64,000 nt of DNA from Aerococcus sanguinicola (GCF_008726925.1 NZ_VYWO01000001.1:806001-870000); one strand, 5' to 3'. Shown: positions 8,186 through 18,430, counted from the stretch's first letter. A program made the numbers and translations. The notes: a model not told the origin generated them from the sequence alone.

Positions 8186-11100
8186 TTATTTCTTCTTGCG
8201 TTTACTTGATACCATGCCAAGACCTGCAAGAGCAAAGAGTAGACCCGGTGCTAATAAGCTAGAAGTTCCACCTGTCTTAGGCAAGACTTGGTTGGTGCGT
8301 GGTTGACGGCGGTGTGCCATTGTCTGAGCACCCGTCATTTGTTTAGCTGTCGCTGCTTGACCTTGGCTGGTCGAGGAAGTTTGAGCAGACTGACTTGCAC
8401 TGCTAAGAGCAGAATCGCTAGCATGTTGAGCAGCTGAATTGTTGGCGTTTGTTGATGTCGCCGCAGAATCACTTGTCGAACTTGGCGCGGCTGCCTGATC
8501 AACAGACACGCTAGTGCTTGTTGATTCAGTGAGGGAGTCGCTCATCGAACTTGGTGCGACTACTTGACCTTCAGACGTGCTCGTAGCTGTTGATTCAGTC
8601 AACGAATCGCTCGTTGAACCTGGAGCTACTGCCTGATCAGAACTTGACTGACTAGCACTAATTGAAGCTGATTCCGATAATGAAATCGATTCTGATGCTG
8701 AAGCAGCCTGGCTCAGACTCACCGCTACCGATTCACTTTGAGAAGCACTAATCGATGTTTCAAGTGATGCACTCGCTGAAGCTGATAAGGAAGTAGAGAA
8801 GCTTTCAATATCAAATTCTGGAAGTTCAGATTCAATCCAACCTGGACCATGAGAGTGGACTTCAGAAACCATGTTAGATTCTGAATTTGGCGCTTGACTT
8901 TGCGCTTCAGATAAAAGACTTGCAATCACAGAACCTTGTTCAGAAATCGTAGCCGATTGCTCGAGACTCGTTGAAGTCTGTTGTGATTCAAGTAAGGAAT
9001 CCGATCTCGAGTCAAGTTCAGATAGGGAGACATGCTCACTAATCGTTTCGGACATTGCCTCGGATAAGCTATGAGCTAAAGCCGAAGCTGCAACTGAAGC
9101 GCTATGGGCGGATTCGGAGGCTGCTAATGATGTGCTGGCCACTTGGCTAACCGCTTCAGATGTCGCCACTGAGGCGCTGTGGGCGGATTCCGATGCAGCT
9201 ACGGACGTGCTGGCCACTTGGCTAACCGCTTCTGAAGTAGCTACCGAGGCGCTGTAGGCAGATTCGGATGCAGCTGTTGACGCACTCGCTAACTGGCTCA
9301 TTAATTCAGAGATAACAACAGATGCGCTATTAGCAGATTGACTAGCTGCCTGTGAAGCGCTGTGTGCTGCTTCTGAAGTGCTTGTGGCTTGGCTTACTGC
9401 CTCTGAAGTCGCTATTGATGCGCTATGAGCGGATTGACTAGCGGCTACTGATGTGCTGTAAGCACTGGCTGAGGCCGCTTGTGACATTGCCTCCGACAAG
9501 CTATGTGCTGAGTTTGATGCAGCTACTGACGTGCTGTAGGCACTCGCTGAAGCTGCTTGTGACATAGCCACAGATAAACTGTTTGCCGAGTTTGATGCAG
9601 CTACTGACGCACTGTGGGCGGATTCTGACGCTGCTACTGATGTACTATAGGCACTTGCTGAAGCTACTTGTGACATTGCTTCTGACAAGCTGTGGGCGGA
9701 TTCCGATGCTGCCACTGACGTGCTGTAAGCACTTGCTGAAGCTACTTGTGACATAGCCACAGATAAACTGTTTGCCGAGTTTGATGCAGCTACTGACGTG
9801 CTGTGGGCACTTGCTGAGGCCGCTTGTGACATTGCTTCTGACAAGCTATGAGCAGACTCGGAGGCTGCTACGGATGCGCTATGCGCAGACTGACTATTCG
9901 CTACTGAGGTACTATAAGCACTTGCTGAGGCTACTTGTGACATAGCTTCAGACAAACTGTGGGCGGATTCCGATGCAGCTACGGACGTGCTCGCCACTTG
10001 ACTCACTGCTTCTGAAGTCGCAACCGATGCGCTGTGAGCAGATTGACTAGCCGCTACAGATGCACTATGAGTAGATTCGCTATTTGCTACTGATGTGCTG
10101 TAGGCACTGGCTGATGCTGCTTGTGACATTGCTTCTGACAAGCTGTGGGCGGATTCCGATGCTACTACTGATGTACTAGCTACCTGACTTACCGCCTCTG
10201 AAGTAGCTACTGATGCACTATGCGCAGATTGGCTAGCGACTTGGGATGCGCTATGTGCCAATTCACTTGCTGCTTGTGACGTTGCTACGGATGTACTGGC
10301 CACTTGGCTCACTGCTTCCGATGTTGCGATAGATGCGCTATGAGCAGACTGGCTATTCGCTACTGACGTGCTATAGGCACTTGCGGAGGCCGCTTGTGAC
10401 ATTGCTTCTGACAAGCTGTGGGCGGATTCCGATGCAGCTACGGACGTGCTCGCCACTTGACTCACTGCTTCTGAAGTCGCAACCGATGCGCTGTGAGCAG
10501 ATTCTGAAGCCGCTACTGACGTGCTGTAGGCACTGGCTGAAGCTGCTTGTGACATAGCCACAGATAAACTGTTTGCCGAGTTTGATGCAGCTACTGACGC
10601 ACTGTGGGTGGATTCAGACGCTGCTACTGATGCACTATGCGCAGACTCAGATGCTGCCACTGACGTGCTGTAGGCACTGGCCGAGGCCGCTTGAGACATT
10701 ACCTCCGACAAGCTATGTGCTGAGTTTGATGCAGCTACTGAGGCACTGTGAGCGGATTCGGAGGCGGCTTCTGATGTGCTTGCTACTTGACTTACTGCTT
10801 CTGAAGTCGCAATCGATGCACTATGGGCAGATTCAGACGCTGCCACTGACGTGCTGTAGGCACTGGCTGAAGCTGCTTGTGACATTGCTTCTGACAAGCT
10901 ATGAGCAGACTCGGAGGCTGCTACGGATGCGCTATGCGCAGACTGACTATTCGCTACTGAGGTACTATAAGCACTTGCTGAGGCTACTTGTGACATAGCT
11001 TCTGATAAACTATTCGCAGATTCAGACGCAGCTACTGAAGTGCTTGCCACTTGGCTTACGGCTTCTGAGGTTGCCACTGAGGCACTGTGAGCGGATTGAC

Positions 11101-14100
11101 TAGCTGCTACTGACGTGCTGTAAGCACTTGCTGAAGCTACTTGTGACATTGCTACAGATAAACTGTTTGCCGAGTTTGATGCAGCTACTGACGCACTGTG
11201 AGCGGATTCGGAGGCTGCTTCTGATGTGCTTGCTACTTGGCTTACGGCTTCTGAGGTTGCCACTGAGGCACTGTGAGCGGATTGACTAGCTGCTACTGAC
11301 GTGCTGTAAGCACTCGCTGAGGCCGCTTGAGACATTGCCTCCGACAAGCTATGTGCTGAGTTTGATGCTGCTACTGACGTACTATGAGCAGATTCTGAAG
11401 CCGCTACTGACGTGCTGTGAGCGGATTCGGAGGCTGCTTCTGATGTGCTTGCTACTTGGCTTACGGCTTCTGAGGTTGCCACTGAGGCACTGTGAGCGGA
11501 TTGACTAGCTGCTACTGACGTGCTGTAAGCACTGGCTGAAGCTACTTGTGACATAGCCTCAGATAAACTGTTTGCCGAGTTTGATGCAGCTACTGACGCA
11601 CTGTGGGCGGATTCTGACGCTGCTACTGATGTACTATAGGCACTTGCTGAAGCTGCTTGTGACATCACTTCAGATAGGCTATGCGCAGATTGGCTAGCGA
11701 CTTGGGATGCGCTATGTGCCAATTCACTTGCTGCTTGTGACGTCGCTACAGATGTACTTGCCACTTGGCTTACTGCTTCTGATGTCGCCACTGAGGCGCT
11801 GTGAGCGGATTGACTAGCTACTACAGACGTACTGTAGGCACTCGCTGAGGCCGCTTGTGACATCGCTTCGGACAAGCTGTGGGCAGATTCGGATGCAGCT
11901 ACGGCCGTGCTCGCCACTTGACTCACTGCTTCTGAAGTCGCAACCGATGCGCTGTGAGCAGATTGACTAGCCGCTACAGATGCACTATGAGTAGATTCGC
12001 TATTTGCTACTGATGTGCTGTAGGCACTGGCTGAGGCCGCTTGTGACATTGCTTCGGACAAGCTATGAGCAGACTCGGAGGCTGCTACGGACGTGCTTGC
12101 TACTTGGCTAACCGCTTCTGAGGTTGCCACTGAGGCACTGTGAGCGGATTGACTAGCTGCTACAGACGTGCTGTAAGCACTTGCTGAGGCTACTTGTGAC
12201 ATTGCTACTGACGCACTGTGGGCGGATTCTGACGCTGCTACTGATGTACTATAGGCACTTGCTGAAGCTGCTTGTGACATCACTTCAGATAGGCTATGCG
12301 CAGATTGGCTAGCGACTTGGGATGCGCTATGTGCCAATTCACTTGCTGCTTGTGACGTCGCTACAGATGTACTTGCCACTTGGCTTACTGCTTCTGATGT
12401 CGCCACTGAGGCGCTGTGAGCGGATTGACTAGCTGCTACTGATGTGCTGTAGGCACTGGCTGAGGCCGCTTGTGACATTGCCTCCGACAAGCTATGTGCT
12501 GAGTTTGATGCTGCTACTGACGTACTATGAGCAGATTCTGAAGCCGCTACTGATGTGCTGTAGGCACTCGCTGAAGCTGCTTGTGACATTGCTTCTGACA
12601 AGCTGTGGGTGGATTCACTTTCTGCGTTAGAAGCAGATTCAGACAGTGAATCATTGTCTTTTTCAACCTTTACCGTCACATTATCATGATCTACTTGACC
12701 TGTTGGATAGCTTGTAACGATAGTCGGTAAGGTCTGAACACTATCTTCCTTATGTCCAGCAGCTGGCGTATAAGTAATTTCCCCAGTTATTGGATTAATT
12801 GAGGCTGTATCACCATTATTCAAAGTCACTTCAGTAGTTGTGACACCTGCTGCATTTGGATCTTGGAAAGCGAATGTCGTTCCAGTTGGCACATCGGACA
12901 TCGCCTTCTTAGTGGTAACTGTCTTCAATGGATCGTTCGGATAAGCAGGGTCCTGAATCTCAGCTTCAGTGAAGATGGTAGGGCTGATCGTGATCGAACC
13001 TTGACCAGATTCTGCATGATTAACTGCTGGATAGGAAGTATCATAAACAGCCTTATCCTTCATCTTAACTGTCACGGTAACGTCAGCTTGGTCCTTAGTT
13101 CCATCTGGATATGTCACTGTAACTGGAACAGTATAGTTACCTGGCGTATTACCGTCTGGCAAAGTGCTTGGATCGTCAACTGTTACTGTAGGTCTTTGAT
13201 CTGGATAAGCTGGATTCTCTTCATAGCCAGGAATTGTTACTGCTGTTGTCACATCGTTTTCAGTAGCTGGTTCACCATAGTCTTTTTCAACTGGAGCCAC
13301 ACTTGGTTCGTACTTATCATTTTCTGGTTGAGGCTTAACGGTTACAGTTGCTGTAACTTCATCACTTGTTTCATCAGGATAAGTAACTTTAACTGGAATG
13401 TTAACTTGCGTCTCAGTTGCATGGTTGCTTCCTGGTGTAAAGCTGATTACTCCAGTATTTGGATCAATTGTTGCTTGATCACCATCTGCCGTCGCAAAAC
13501 CTGTACCCCCAGTTCCTACATTAATGCTAAATTTAGTTCCCGCTGGAGGAGTAACACCTTGTTCCTCGTGAGAAGGACCGATCGGATCATTTGGATCATT
13601 AGGTACATTAGCAGTAAAGCTTGGTGTTAGCTCAGTTGGGCTTGTTTCACCAGCTGTAACTGTTGGTTGAGGATAACTTGGTTGATAAGTGTCTTCATTT
13701 GATTTGTTAACAATAACCTTAACCGTCACTGGATCCTTCGTTCCATCTAGGTACTCAACAGTAACTGGCACCTCATGAACGCCTGGAGTCTTGCCATCTG
13801 GTAAAGCATTTGGATCATCAATTGTTACGGTTGGTGTTTGACCTGGATAAGCTGGGTTTTCCTCGTAACCAAGTACAGTTACCGCGTTCTTGATCTCATC
13901 TTGAGTTGGAGCTTGACCATAATCTTTCTCAACTGGTGTCACACTTGGTTCGTAGAGCTCATTTTCTGGCTTGCGTGTCACATCAACATAGACATCGACG
14001 GTATCGGTTGAATTGTCCCCATAAGTAATAGTGACCGGGATTTGAATCGTCTGACCAGCTTGGCCTTCAGTGAGACTTGCTGGAACGGTAATTGAGCCAT

Positions 14101-17100
14101 CATTGTTAACTGTTACACCACTTGCACTTGTTGTGTATTGTAGGACTTCTGGATTAGCAGCTTGACCATTCTTAACGAAACTTGGCGCATTAACTGTTCC
14201 AGCTTGGCCTTCTTCAAGCGAAATGTTGTCATAGCCTGGCTCGAACTCTTCAGCCATGGACACTTTTTCCCATTGCGCATAGACCGTGGTTGAGTTTTGG
14301 AAGGCAGTTTCAGGCGTGACAAATTCTCCTGACCCATCTTGAGCGGTGTTCCAACCCAAGAAACGATAACCTTCCAAGGTCGGGTCATTGGCCATATTAC
14401 CTTCTAGGCCGTTATTGGTATAGCCCACTTCATTGGAGAAGTCTTCGTTACGAGGAACGTCGGAGTTATCAATGGCCGTCGTATTACCGGCAGCATCTGT
14501 CGTTTCGACTGGCGCGGCATAGGTCATCACGCGGCGGGTAGAAGTTCCGTTAGGTTGGTTGAGGTCATAGGTAACCTGGATAAGTACACGAGCAATAACC
14601 GCATCTGACCCTACAGAAGTTTGGATGGCTTCTTCATTATCTGCAAGAGCTCTTTCTTCAGTCCCAACCTGATAATTGAAGGATCTTGCGACAATTGGAG
14701 AATCTTTCACCACGCGGTCTGTATCGGGGATTGCATATTCAAACTTGTACAAGCCCTTGCCGGGTTCTGGATAGGTCTTGTCACCTTCAACAGTATAACT
14801 TGCACCTAGTTCTGCTGCATTCCCTGACATAGTCCGCACATAACGGGTCTGGCCTGAATTCGCATCAATATAAGAAATTTCTACCAATTGGTTAGGGACA
14901 TAGGTATAGCCTGTAATCACCTTGTCAAAGTCATACATGTCCTCAACAACAGGCATGTATTGGGTTCTGTCGAGCAGAGCTGATGAATTAACTTCTGTCC
15001 CGATAATTAATCTTGGAGCATAAGAAGTTTCTGCCTGGCCTGGTCCGAATTCAGCAACTTTTACGCCGTTGATATAAACTTCACCGCTGTTATCAACCAA
15101 TTTGCCGTTAGCCCCAGTGTAGAGACTAATCTCAGACCCAGCCGCTAGCTTGAAGTCATGAGGTAAGGTGTAGGTATAAACAGTATTATTGGCATTGACG
15201 GCAAAGTCATATCTGGCATCCGATCCTCTAGCCCCACGAGAAGCTGGATAAACCCCTAGATGACCGATAATTGGTGCTTCGCCTGCCTTCATGGCTAACT
15301 TAGCCGCAGATTCATTCCAATAGAGAATCTCCCCATCGATTAAATCAGATCTTTTGACGCCATGGTTAGTTGGTTTAGCGAAGCGGATTTCAATCTTATC
15401 CCCTTGTCTAGCCACAGCCTCCTGATCAGTAGTCATCTTAACCCGGTCGATACCATGATCATTTTCGATGATCATCGCTGAATGCACTGAGATTGCAGTC
15501 ATTTCAGGCTGTTGGTCATTAATGGTTGGATAGAGCTTCTTCAGGTTATCAGAATCGACATTTAAAGTCGTTAGGGTAAATTGCTGGCCTGACAGTTCCG
15601 TCGAAATATTATCGATAAAGCCTTGGGTACCCTTATTAGCATAAATTATTTGACCAGTTTCATCATTATAGTCAAATTCATTCGGTGCATAGATCACATA
15701 AGCCATATCACCAACTACATTGACTTGATTGCGGGTAAAGCCGGTTCTAACATTATTTGGATTAACCGCTCCCTTCATTCCTGATGTAATGGAAGGTTCG
15801 ACATAACCAATGTACCCATAGTCATCTTCCTTCAAAACATCTAAAAGTTCTTTATCAAAGGCTAGACGGTAAGCAATGGATTGGCCGTTGAGTTTCTCAT
15901 TTCGGTTATCCGTATCTTTCTTATGGAACTGACTCGCCACATAGAGTTTGTTTTCAGATGGATTATAGGAAACTGTATTTTGACTAGAAACAAAGTCTGG
16001 CGCCTGGTCAACAGATGAAATAACTTGTAGGTAAGGGTTGAGCCCTGACTTTAGATTAGTCGAAGTCGTCTTAGGTATGGTGACAGACTGGGTATAAGAA
16101 CCATAGCCGGTTAAACTCATATTGGAATCATTAGTACCACCCATGTACTTAGTATAGACATTCCCATTAGCATCTAAGAGACGAGCCTGGATGGTCGTAT
16201 CAATCGTATCCAATTCTGCTCTCGTTACATTGTCACGCAGGTACAGACGGATTGGTGACCGTTTTGTTTCAGTCCCGGTTTCAATATTTGATAGAACTAG
16301 AAGCTTATCATTGGCTTGGCTACCATTAATGAAGCGATAAACATTCCCATTCCGGTCTTCATAATAGGATTTGGTCCAGTCAATCCGTTTTTGGAGGTCA
16401 TCGGAAATTCTTAAGTTTAGGCGAGTCCAAACATAGGCTGATCGAGGGGTATGGGTATACATCATATCGATAACTTGGTCGCCATCGGCTGTCTCATGGA
16501 AGCCCTTGTATTTCAACTGTTGGACGCTCAAAGGCTCTGAAGGGTTATTAATGACTCTCAGTTCTTGACCTGGCTCCAATTCCCAACGCATTGAGTTCTG
16601 GCCCTTGATGGAATCTTCATTCCAGTTAGGTTCTAGATAATACTTCTTACCCGTATCGACATCTTCGAAGTATCTTCTCCCATCCTGATCAGTCTTAGGA
16701 ACTAGAATAGTATCCGCACTTGCTGAATCATTTAAGTCAGAAATAATTTTATCAACTTCAGCTGTCGATTGAGCAGCATCGATCTTAGCTTGTACAGCTG
16801 CTACATGGGCTGGATCTGCACCAGTTGCTTGGGAGTTATTGGCCTGGGCCCGTGCATCTAAGATTGCTTGGGCACTAGTCTTAGCAGATGCCTTCGCTGA
16901 ATTGAGTTGAGCTTCTTTTTGTGCTTTCTCTTCAGGTGTTTCCTCTTGTGGTGCTACATTAGCCGCAGGATATTTTGTTTGAGCTTCTTTAACTACAGAG
17001 CCAATTTCTTCAATGGTGTTGGCAGCGTCAATTCGAGACTTATAGGATGCTAAATCGCTAGCTGCCCCATCGTTATGAGCTAGGGCCTTTTCTAGGTCTT

Positions 17101-18136
17101 CTTTGACCTGGGCCTTGTTGCCGGCGAGATTGCTTACAGCCGCATAATAACCTGCTTGGCTGCGGTCATCTTCTTGAGCAGTCGAACGTTCTAAGCCTGC
17201 TTGGAGATTCTCATCTTCCCGTGCCGCTTCGTTCGGGGTCTTACCATTGGTTTGAACACTTGCGGCACCAGCCAGAGCGGTTACTTCCGCACCATTCTGG
17301 GCAATGACTGGATCGACTGCTGTATCCAGGTCAAAACGAGCCTGGTCCACATTAAAGACCTGGCTGCTTGTCCCAGCTTCAGGACGTGTTTGAGCCTGAG
17401 CTTGTGGTGCTTGATCAGCGGCGGACTGGTCTTCTAGAACGGGTTCACGGCTTGCTTCATCGGCAGATCGACTGTCTTCAGCTGCTTGATCACTTGATTC
17501 CGTTTCAGAACTTGCCTCTGCTGCAGACTCACTCGCTTTGTCTCCTTCAGAAGTCGAAGTTTCCGCACTTTCAGACAAGCTAGCCGCTTCAGAGCTCGAT
17601 CCACTGACTGAAGCGGATTCAGATTCTGAGGCACTGATAGAAGCCGACTCGCTCGCAGAAATTGACAGTGACTCACTAATTGAAGTCGATTCACTGATGG
17701 AAGCTGAAATTGAAGCCTCCACAGAAGCTTCATCCTCTTGTTCCTGTGTTTGAACACTTACGGTTTCACTTGCCACATCTTGGCTCGGTGTCTCAGAAGC
17801 AGCTGATAATTCTGCTGTTTCCGCTTCCGCTAGGGTTTCTTTCTCGTAAGCCTTCTCAGTTGGTAATTCGTCCGCAGAAACCTGGGCTGAGGTTAACCCA
17901 GCCCCACCAACTAAGGCACCTAGGGTCGTTAGTCCCTTGAACAAGTGACCTTGGCTGCCGAGATCAACATCTTCTGAAATTTGAACATCTTCTACGACTT
18001 CTTGGCTACCAAAGAAACGCAAAAGGCCAAACTTCGACAGGCAAGTACTCACCCAGTGCTTCCCTGACTTATGAAGTTTGACACGTGTTTGACGTTCGGT
18101 TTCTAAGAAGTCGCCATGCCTAAACTTTCTCTTCAT
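8186..18136 (-). CDS. Giant serine-rich repeat (SRR) LPxTG adhesin
   Basis: A 3,316-residue surface adhesin, the likely substrate of the adjacent accessory Sec system. Residues 1-88 form the long KxGKxW-type signal peptide (KSGKHW at 23-28, hydrophobic segment ~69-84, cleavage near QVSA|DE). A short SRR1 lies at ~139-220. The large non-repeat region ~220-1290 is the likely ligand-binding part and begins with helical Ala-rich segments. It ends in an InlB B-repeat-like unit (~1250-1294, with GYRFLGWN and VYAQWEK). Two Rib-like repeats at ~1395-1480 and ~1610-1700 both contain PVEKDYG. SRR2 spans ~1828-3255. LPKTG lies at 3285-3289, followed by a hydrophobic segment and SSKRKKK. ATG 18136 follows AGAAGGAGAG; the longer frame to 18181 lacks such a site. 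Ligand unknown. Confidence 0.95.
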   Translation of the reverse strand: MKRKFRHGDFLETERQTRVKLHKSGKHWVSTCLSKFGLLRFFGSQEVVEDVQISEDVDLGSQGHLFKGLTTLGALVGGAGLTSAQVSADELPTEKAYEKETLAEAETAELSAASETPSQDVASETVSVQTQEQEDEASVEASISASISESTSISESLSISASESASISASESESASVSGSSSEAASLSESAETSTSEGDKASESAAEASSETESSDQAAEDSRSADEASREPVLEDQSAADQAPQAQAQTRPEAGTSSQVFNVDQARFDLDTAVDPVIAQNGAEVTALAGAASVQTNGKTPNEAAREDENLQAGLERSTAQEDDRSQAGYYAAVSNLAGNKAQVKEDLEKALAHNDGAASDLASYKSRIDAANTIEEIGSVVKEAQTKYPAANVAPQEETPEEKAQKEAQLNSAKASAKTSAQAILDARAQANNSQATGADPAHVAAVQAKIDAAQSTAEVDKIISDLNDSASADTILVPKTDQDGRRYFEDVDTGKKYYLEPNWNEDSIKGQNSMRWELEPGQELRVINNPSEPLSVQQLKYKGFHETADGDQVIDMMYTHTPRSAYVWTRLNLRISDDLQKRIDWTKSYYEDRNGNVYRFINGSQANDKLLVLSNIETGTETKRSPIRLYLRDNVTRAELDTIDTTIQARLLDANGNVYTKYMGGTNDSNMSLTGYGSYTQSVTIPKTTSTNLKSGLNPYLQVISSVDQAPDFVSSQNTVSYNPSENKLYVASQFHKKDTDNRNEKLNGQSIAYRLAFDKELLDVLKEDDYGYIGYVEPSITSGMKGAVNPNNVRTGFTRNQVNVVGDMAYVIYAPNEFDYNDETGQIIYANKGTQGFIDNISTELSGQQFTLTTLNVDSDNLKKLYPTINDQQPEMTAISVHSAMIIENDHGIDRVKMTTDQEAVARQGDKIEIRFAKPTNHGVKRSDLIDGEILYWNESAAKLAMKAGEAPIIGHLGVYPASRGARGSDARYDFAVNANNTVYTYTLPHDFKLAAGSEISLYTGANGKLVDNSGEVYINGVKVAEFGPGQAETSYAPRLIIGTEVNSSALLDRTQYMPVVEDMYDFDKVITGYTYVPNQLVEISYIDANSGQTRYVRTMSGNAAELGASYTVEGDKTYPEPGKGLYKFEYAIPDTDRVVKDSPIVARSFNYQVGTEERALADNEEAIQTSVGSDAVIARVLIQVTYDLNQPNGTSTRRVMTYAAPVETTDAAGNTTAIDNSDVPRNEDFSNEVGYTNNGLEGNMANDPTLEGYRFLGWNTAQDGSGEFVTPETAFQNSTTVYAQWEKVSMAEEFEPGYDNISLEEGQAGTVNAPSFVKNGQAANPEVLQYTTSASGVTVNNDGSITVPASLTEGQAGQTIQIPVTITYGDNSTDTVDVYVDVTRKPENELYEPSVTPVEKDYGQAPTQDEIKNAVTVLGYEENPAYPGQTPTVTIDDPNALPDGKTPGVHEVPVTVEYLDGTKDPVTVKVIVNKSNEDTYQPSYPQPTVTAGETSPTELTPSFTANVPNDPNDPIGPSHEEQGVTPPAGTKFSINVGTGGTGFATADGDQATIDPNTGVISFTPGSNHATETQVNIPVKVTYPDETSDEVTATVTVKPQPENDKYEPSVAPVEKDYGEPATENDVTTAVTIPGYEENPAYPDQRPTVTVDDPSTLPDGNTPGNYTVPVTVTYPDGTKDQADVTVTVKMKDKAVYDTSYPAVNHAESGQGSITISPTIFTEAEIQDPAYPNDPLKTVTTKKAMSDVPTGTTFAFQDPNAAGVTTTEVTLNNGDTASINPITGEITYTPAAGHKEDSVQTLPTIVTSYPTGQVDHDNVTVKVEKDNDSLSESASNAESESTHSLSEAMSQAASASAYSTSVAASESAHSTSVAASNSAHSLSEAMSQAASASAYSTSVAASQSAHSASVATSEAVSQVASTSVATSQAASELAHSASQVASQSAHSLSEVMSQAASASAYSTSVAASESAHSASVAMSQVASASAYSTSVAASQSAHSASVATSEAVSQVASTSVAASESAHSLSEAMSQAASASAYSTSVANSESTHSASVAASQSAHSASVATSEAVSQVASTAVAASESAHSLSEAMSQAASASAYSTSVVASQSAHSASVATSEAVSQVASTSVATSQAASELAHSASQVASQSAHSLSEVMSQAASASAYSTSVAASESAHSASVAASNSANSLSEAMSQVASASAYSTSVAASQSAHSASVATSEAVSQVASTSEAASESAHSTSVAASESAHSTSVAASNSAHSLSEAMSQAASASAYSTSVAASQSAHSASVATSEAVSQVASTSEAASESAHSASVAASNSANSLSVAMSQVASASAYSTSVAASQSAHSASVATSEAVSQVASTSVAASESANSLSEAMSQVASASAYSTSVANSQSAHSASVAASESAHSLSEAMSQAASASAYSTSVAASESAHSASIATSEAVSQVASTSEAASESAHSASVAASNSAHSLSEVMSQAASASAYSTSVAASESAHSASVAASESTHSASVAASNSANSLSVAMSQAASASAYSTSVAASESAHSASVATSEAVSQVASTSVAASESAHSLSEAMSQAASASAYSTSVANSQSAHSASIATSEAVSQVASTSVATSQAASELAHSASQVASQSAHSASVATSEAVSQVASTSVVASESAHSLSEAMSQAASASAYSTSVANSESTHSASVAASQSAHSASVATSEAVSQVASTSVAASESAHSLSEAMSQVASASAYSTSVANSQSAHSASVAASESAHSLSEAMSQAASASAHSTSVAASNSANSLSVAMSQVASASAYSTSVAASESAHSLSEAMSQVASASAYSTSVAASESAHSASVAASNSANSLSVAMSQAASASAYSTSVAASNSAHSLSEAMSQAASASAYSTSVAASQSAHSASIATSEAVSQATSTSEAAHSASQAASQSANSASVVISELMSQLASASTAASESAYSASVATSEAVSQVASTSVAASESAHSASVATSEAVSQVASTSLAASESAHSASVAASALAHSLSEAMSETISEHVSLSELDSRSDSLLESQQTSTSLEQSATISEQGSVIASLLSEAQSQAPNSESNMVSEVHSHGPGWIESELPEFDIESFSTSLSASASASLETSISASQSESVAVSLSQAASASESISLSESASISASQSSSDQAVAPGSTSDSLTESTATSTSEGQVVAPSSMSDSLTESTSTSVSVDQAAAPSSTSDSAATSTNANNSAAQHASDSALSSASQSAQTSSTSQGQAATAKQMTGAQTMAHRRQPRTNQVLPKTGGTSSLLAPGLLFALAGLGMVSSKRKKK
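8370..12655 (-). repeat. SRR2 coding repeat region with 33-bp (11-codon) periodicity
   Basis: About 1,430 codons of Ser-rich sequence. From roughly 12,650 to 9,050 the translation is built from 11-residue units of the form SA[HYN]S[TAL]S[VE]A[AM]S[EQN], mixed with short linkers such as AASA and AVSQVAST. Nearly identical DNA blocks recur many times, which makes the tract prone to recombination and to assembly collapse. From ~9,050 to ~8,370 the sequence changes to ordinary SxS-type serine-rich sequence. Confidence 0.9.
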
Positions 18137-18274
18137 AGACTCTCCTTCTTCTCTAAATAAAAATACAAATAAAAGCGACAAAACATTAAAGCGATAAAAC
18201 TTTGATCTCTCATCAAATTCCCATCCCTATTTAATTATCGAGGACAGTTATAACTATTTAAGCAAAAATAAATT

Positions 18275-18293
18275 ATAGTTTCAAACTATTTTA
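18275..18293 (-). promoter_or_regulatory. Palindrome overlapping the candidate -10 of the SRR promoter
   Basis: A perfect 15-bp palindrome (ATAGTTT, one central base, AAACTAT) at 18275-18289 overlaps a candidate -10 TAAAAT (18288-18293). The -10 lies 16 bp from a -35 TTGATA at 18310-18315. It reads as a possible repressor site. The promoter itself is only moderately supported. Confidence 0.45.
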
Positions 18294-18324
18294 TTAACTG
18301 AAAGCTAAATATCAAAATTAGTTC

Positions 18325-18355
18325 CTTTTTGTATCGAAAACGCGGCTTTTTGTAT
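18325..18355 (-). promoter_or_regulatory. Two direct repeats 21 bp apart upstream of the SRR promoter
   Basis: The 10-mer ATACAAAAAG (minus strand) occurs twice, at 18325-18334 and 18346-18355, 21 bp apart centre to centre. The pair ends about 9 bp upstream of the candidate -35. Same-face direct repeats of this size and spacing are typical of LytTR-type response-regulator sites (ComE, AgrA, VirR family). Function is inferred from geometry only. Confidence 0.4.
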
Positions 18356-18430
18356 AGATTTTGTCTTTCTTTTATGAGTTTTTGATAACAAATTAAGTCC
18401 TAAGAATTCAAATTATTCGCTTTATTGATA

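Noticed and set aside
9050..12655. CRISPR-like or satellite array
   Set aside because: The repeats are in frame, code for Ser/Ala-rich protein and have no regular spacer pattern.
10333..13630. Several plus-strand open frames across the SRR gene
   Set aside because: They are antisense shadows created by the biased codon use of the repeats; compositions are Leu/Arg-rich nonsense without ribosome sites.
8186..18136. Recent transfer signature for the adhesin locus from base composition
   Set aside because: The repeat bias dominates composition, so I cannot separate transfer from repeat constraint by eye.
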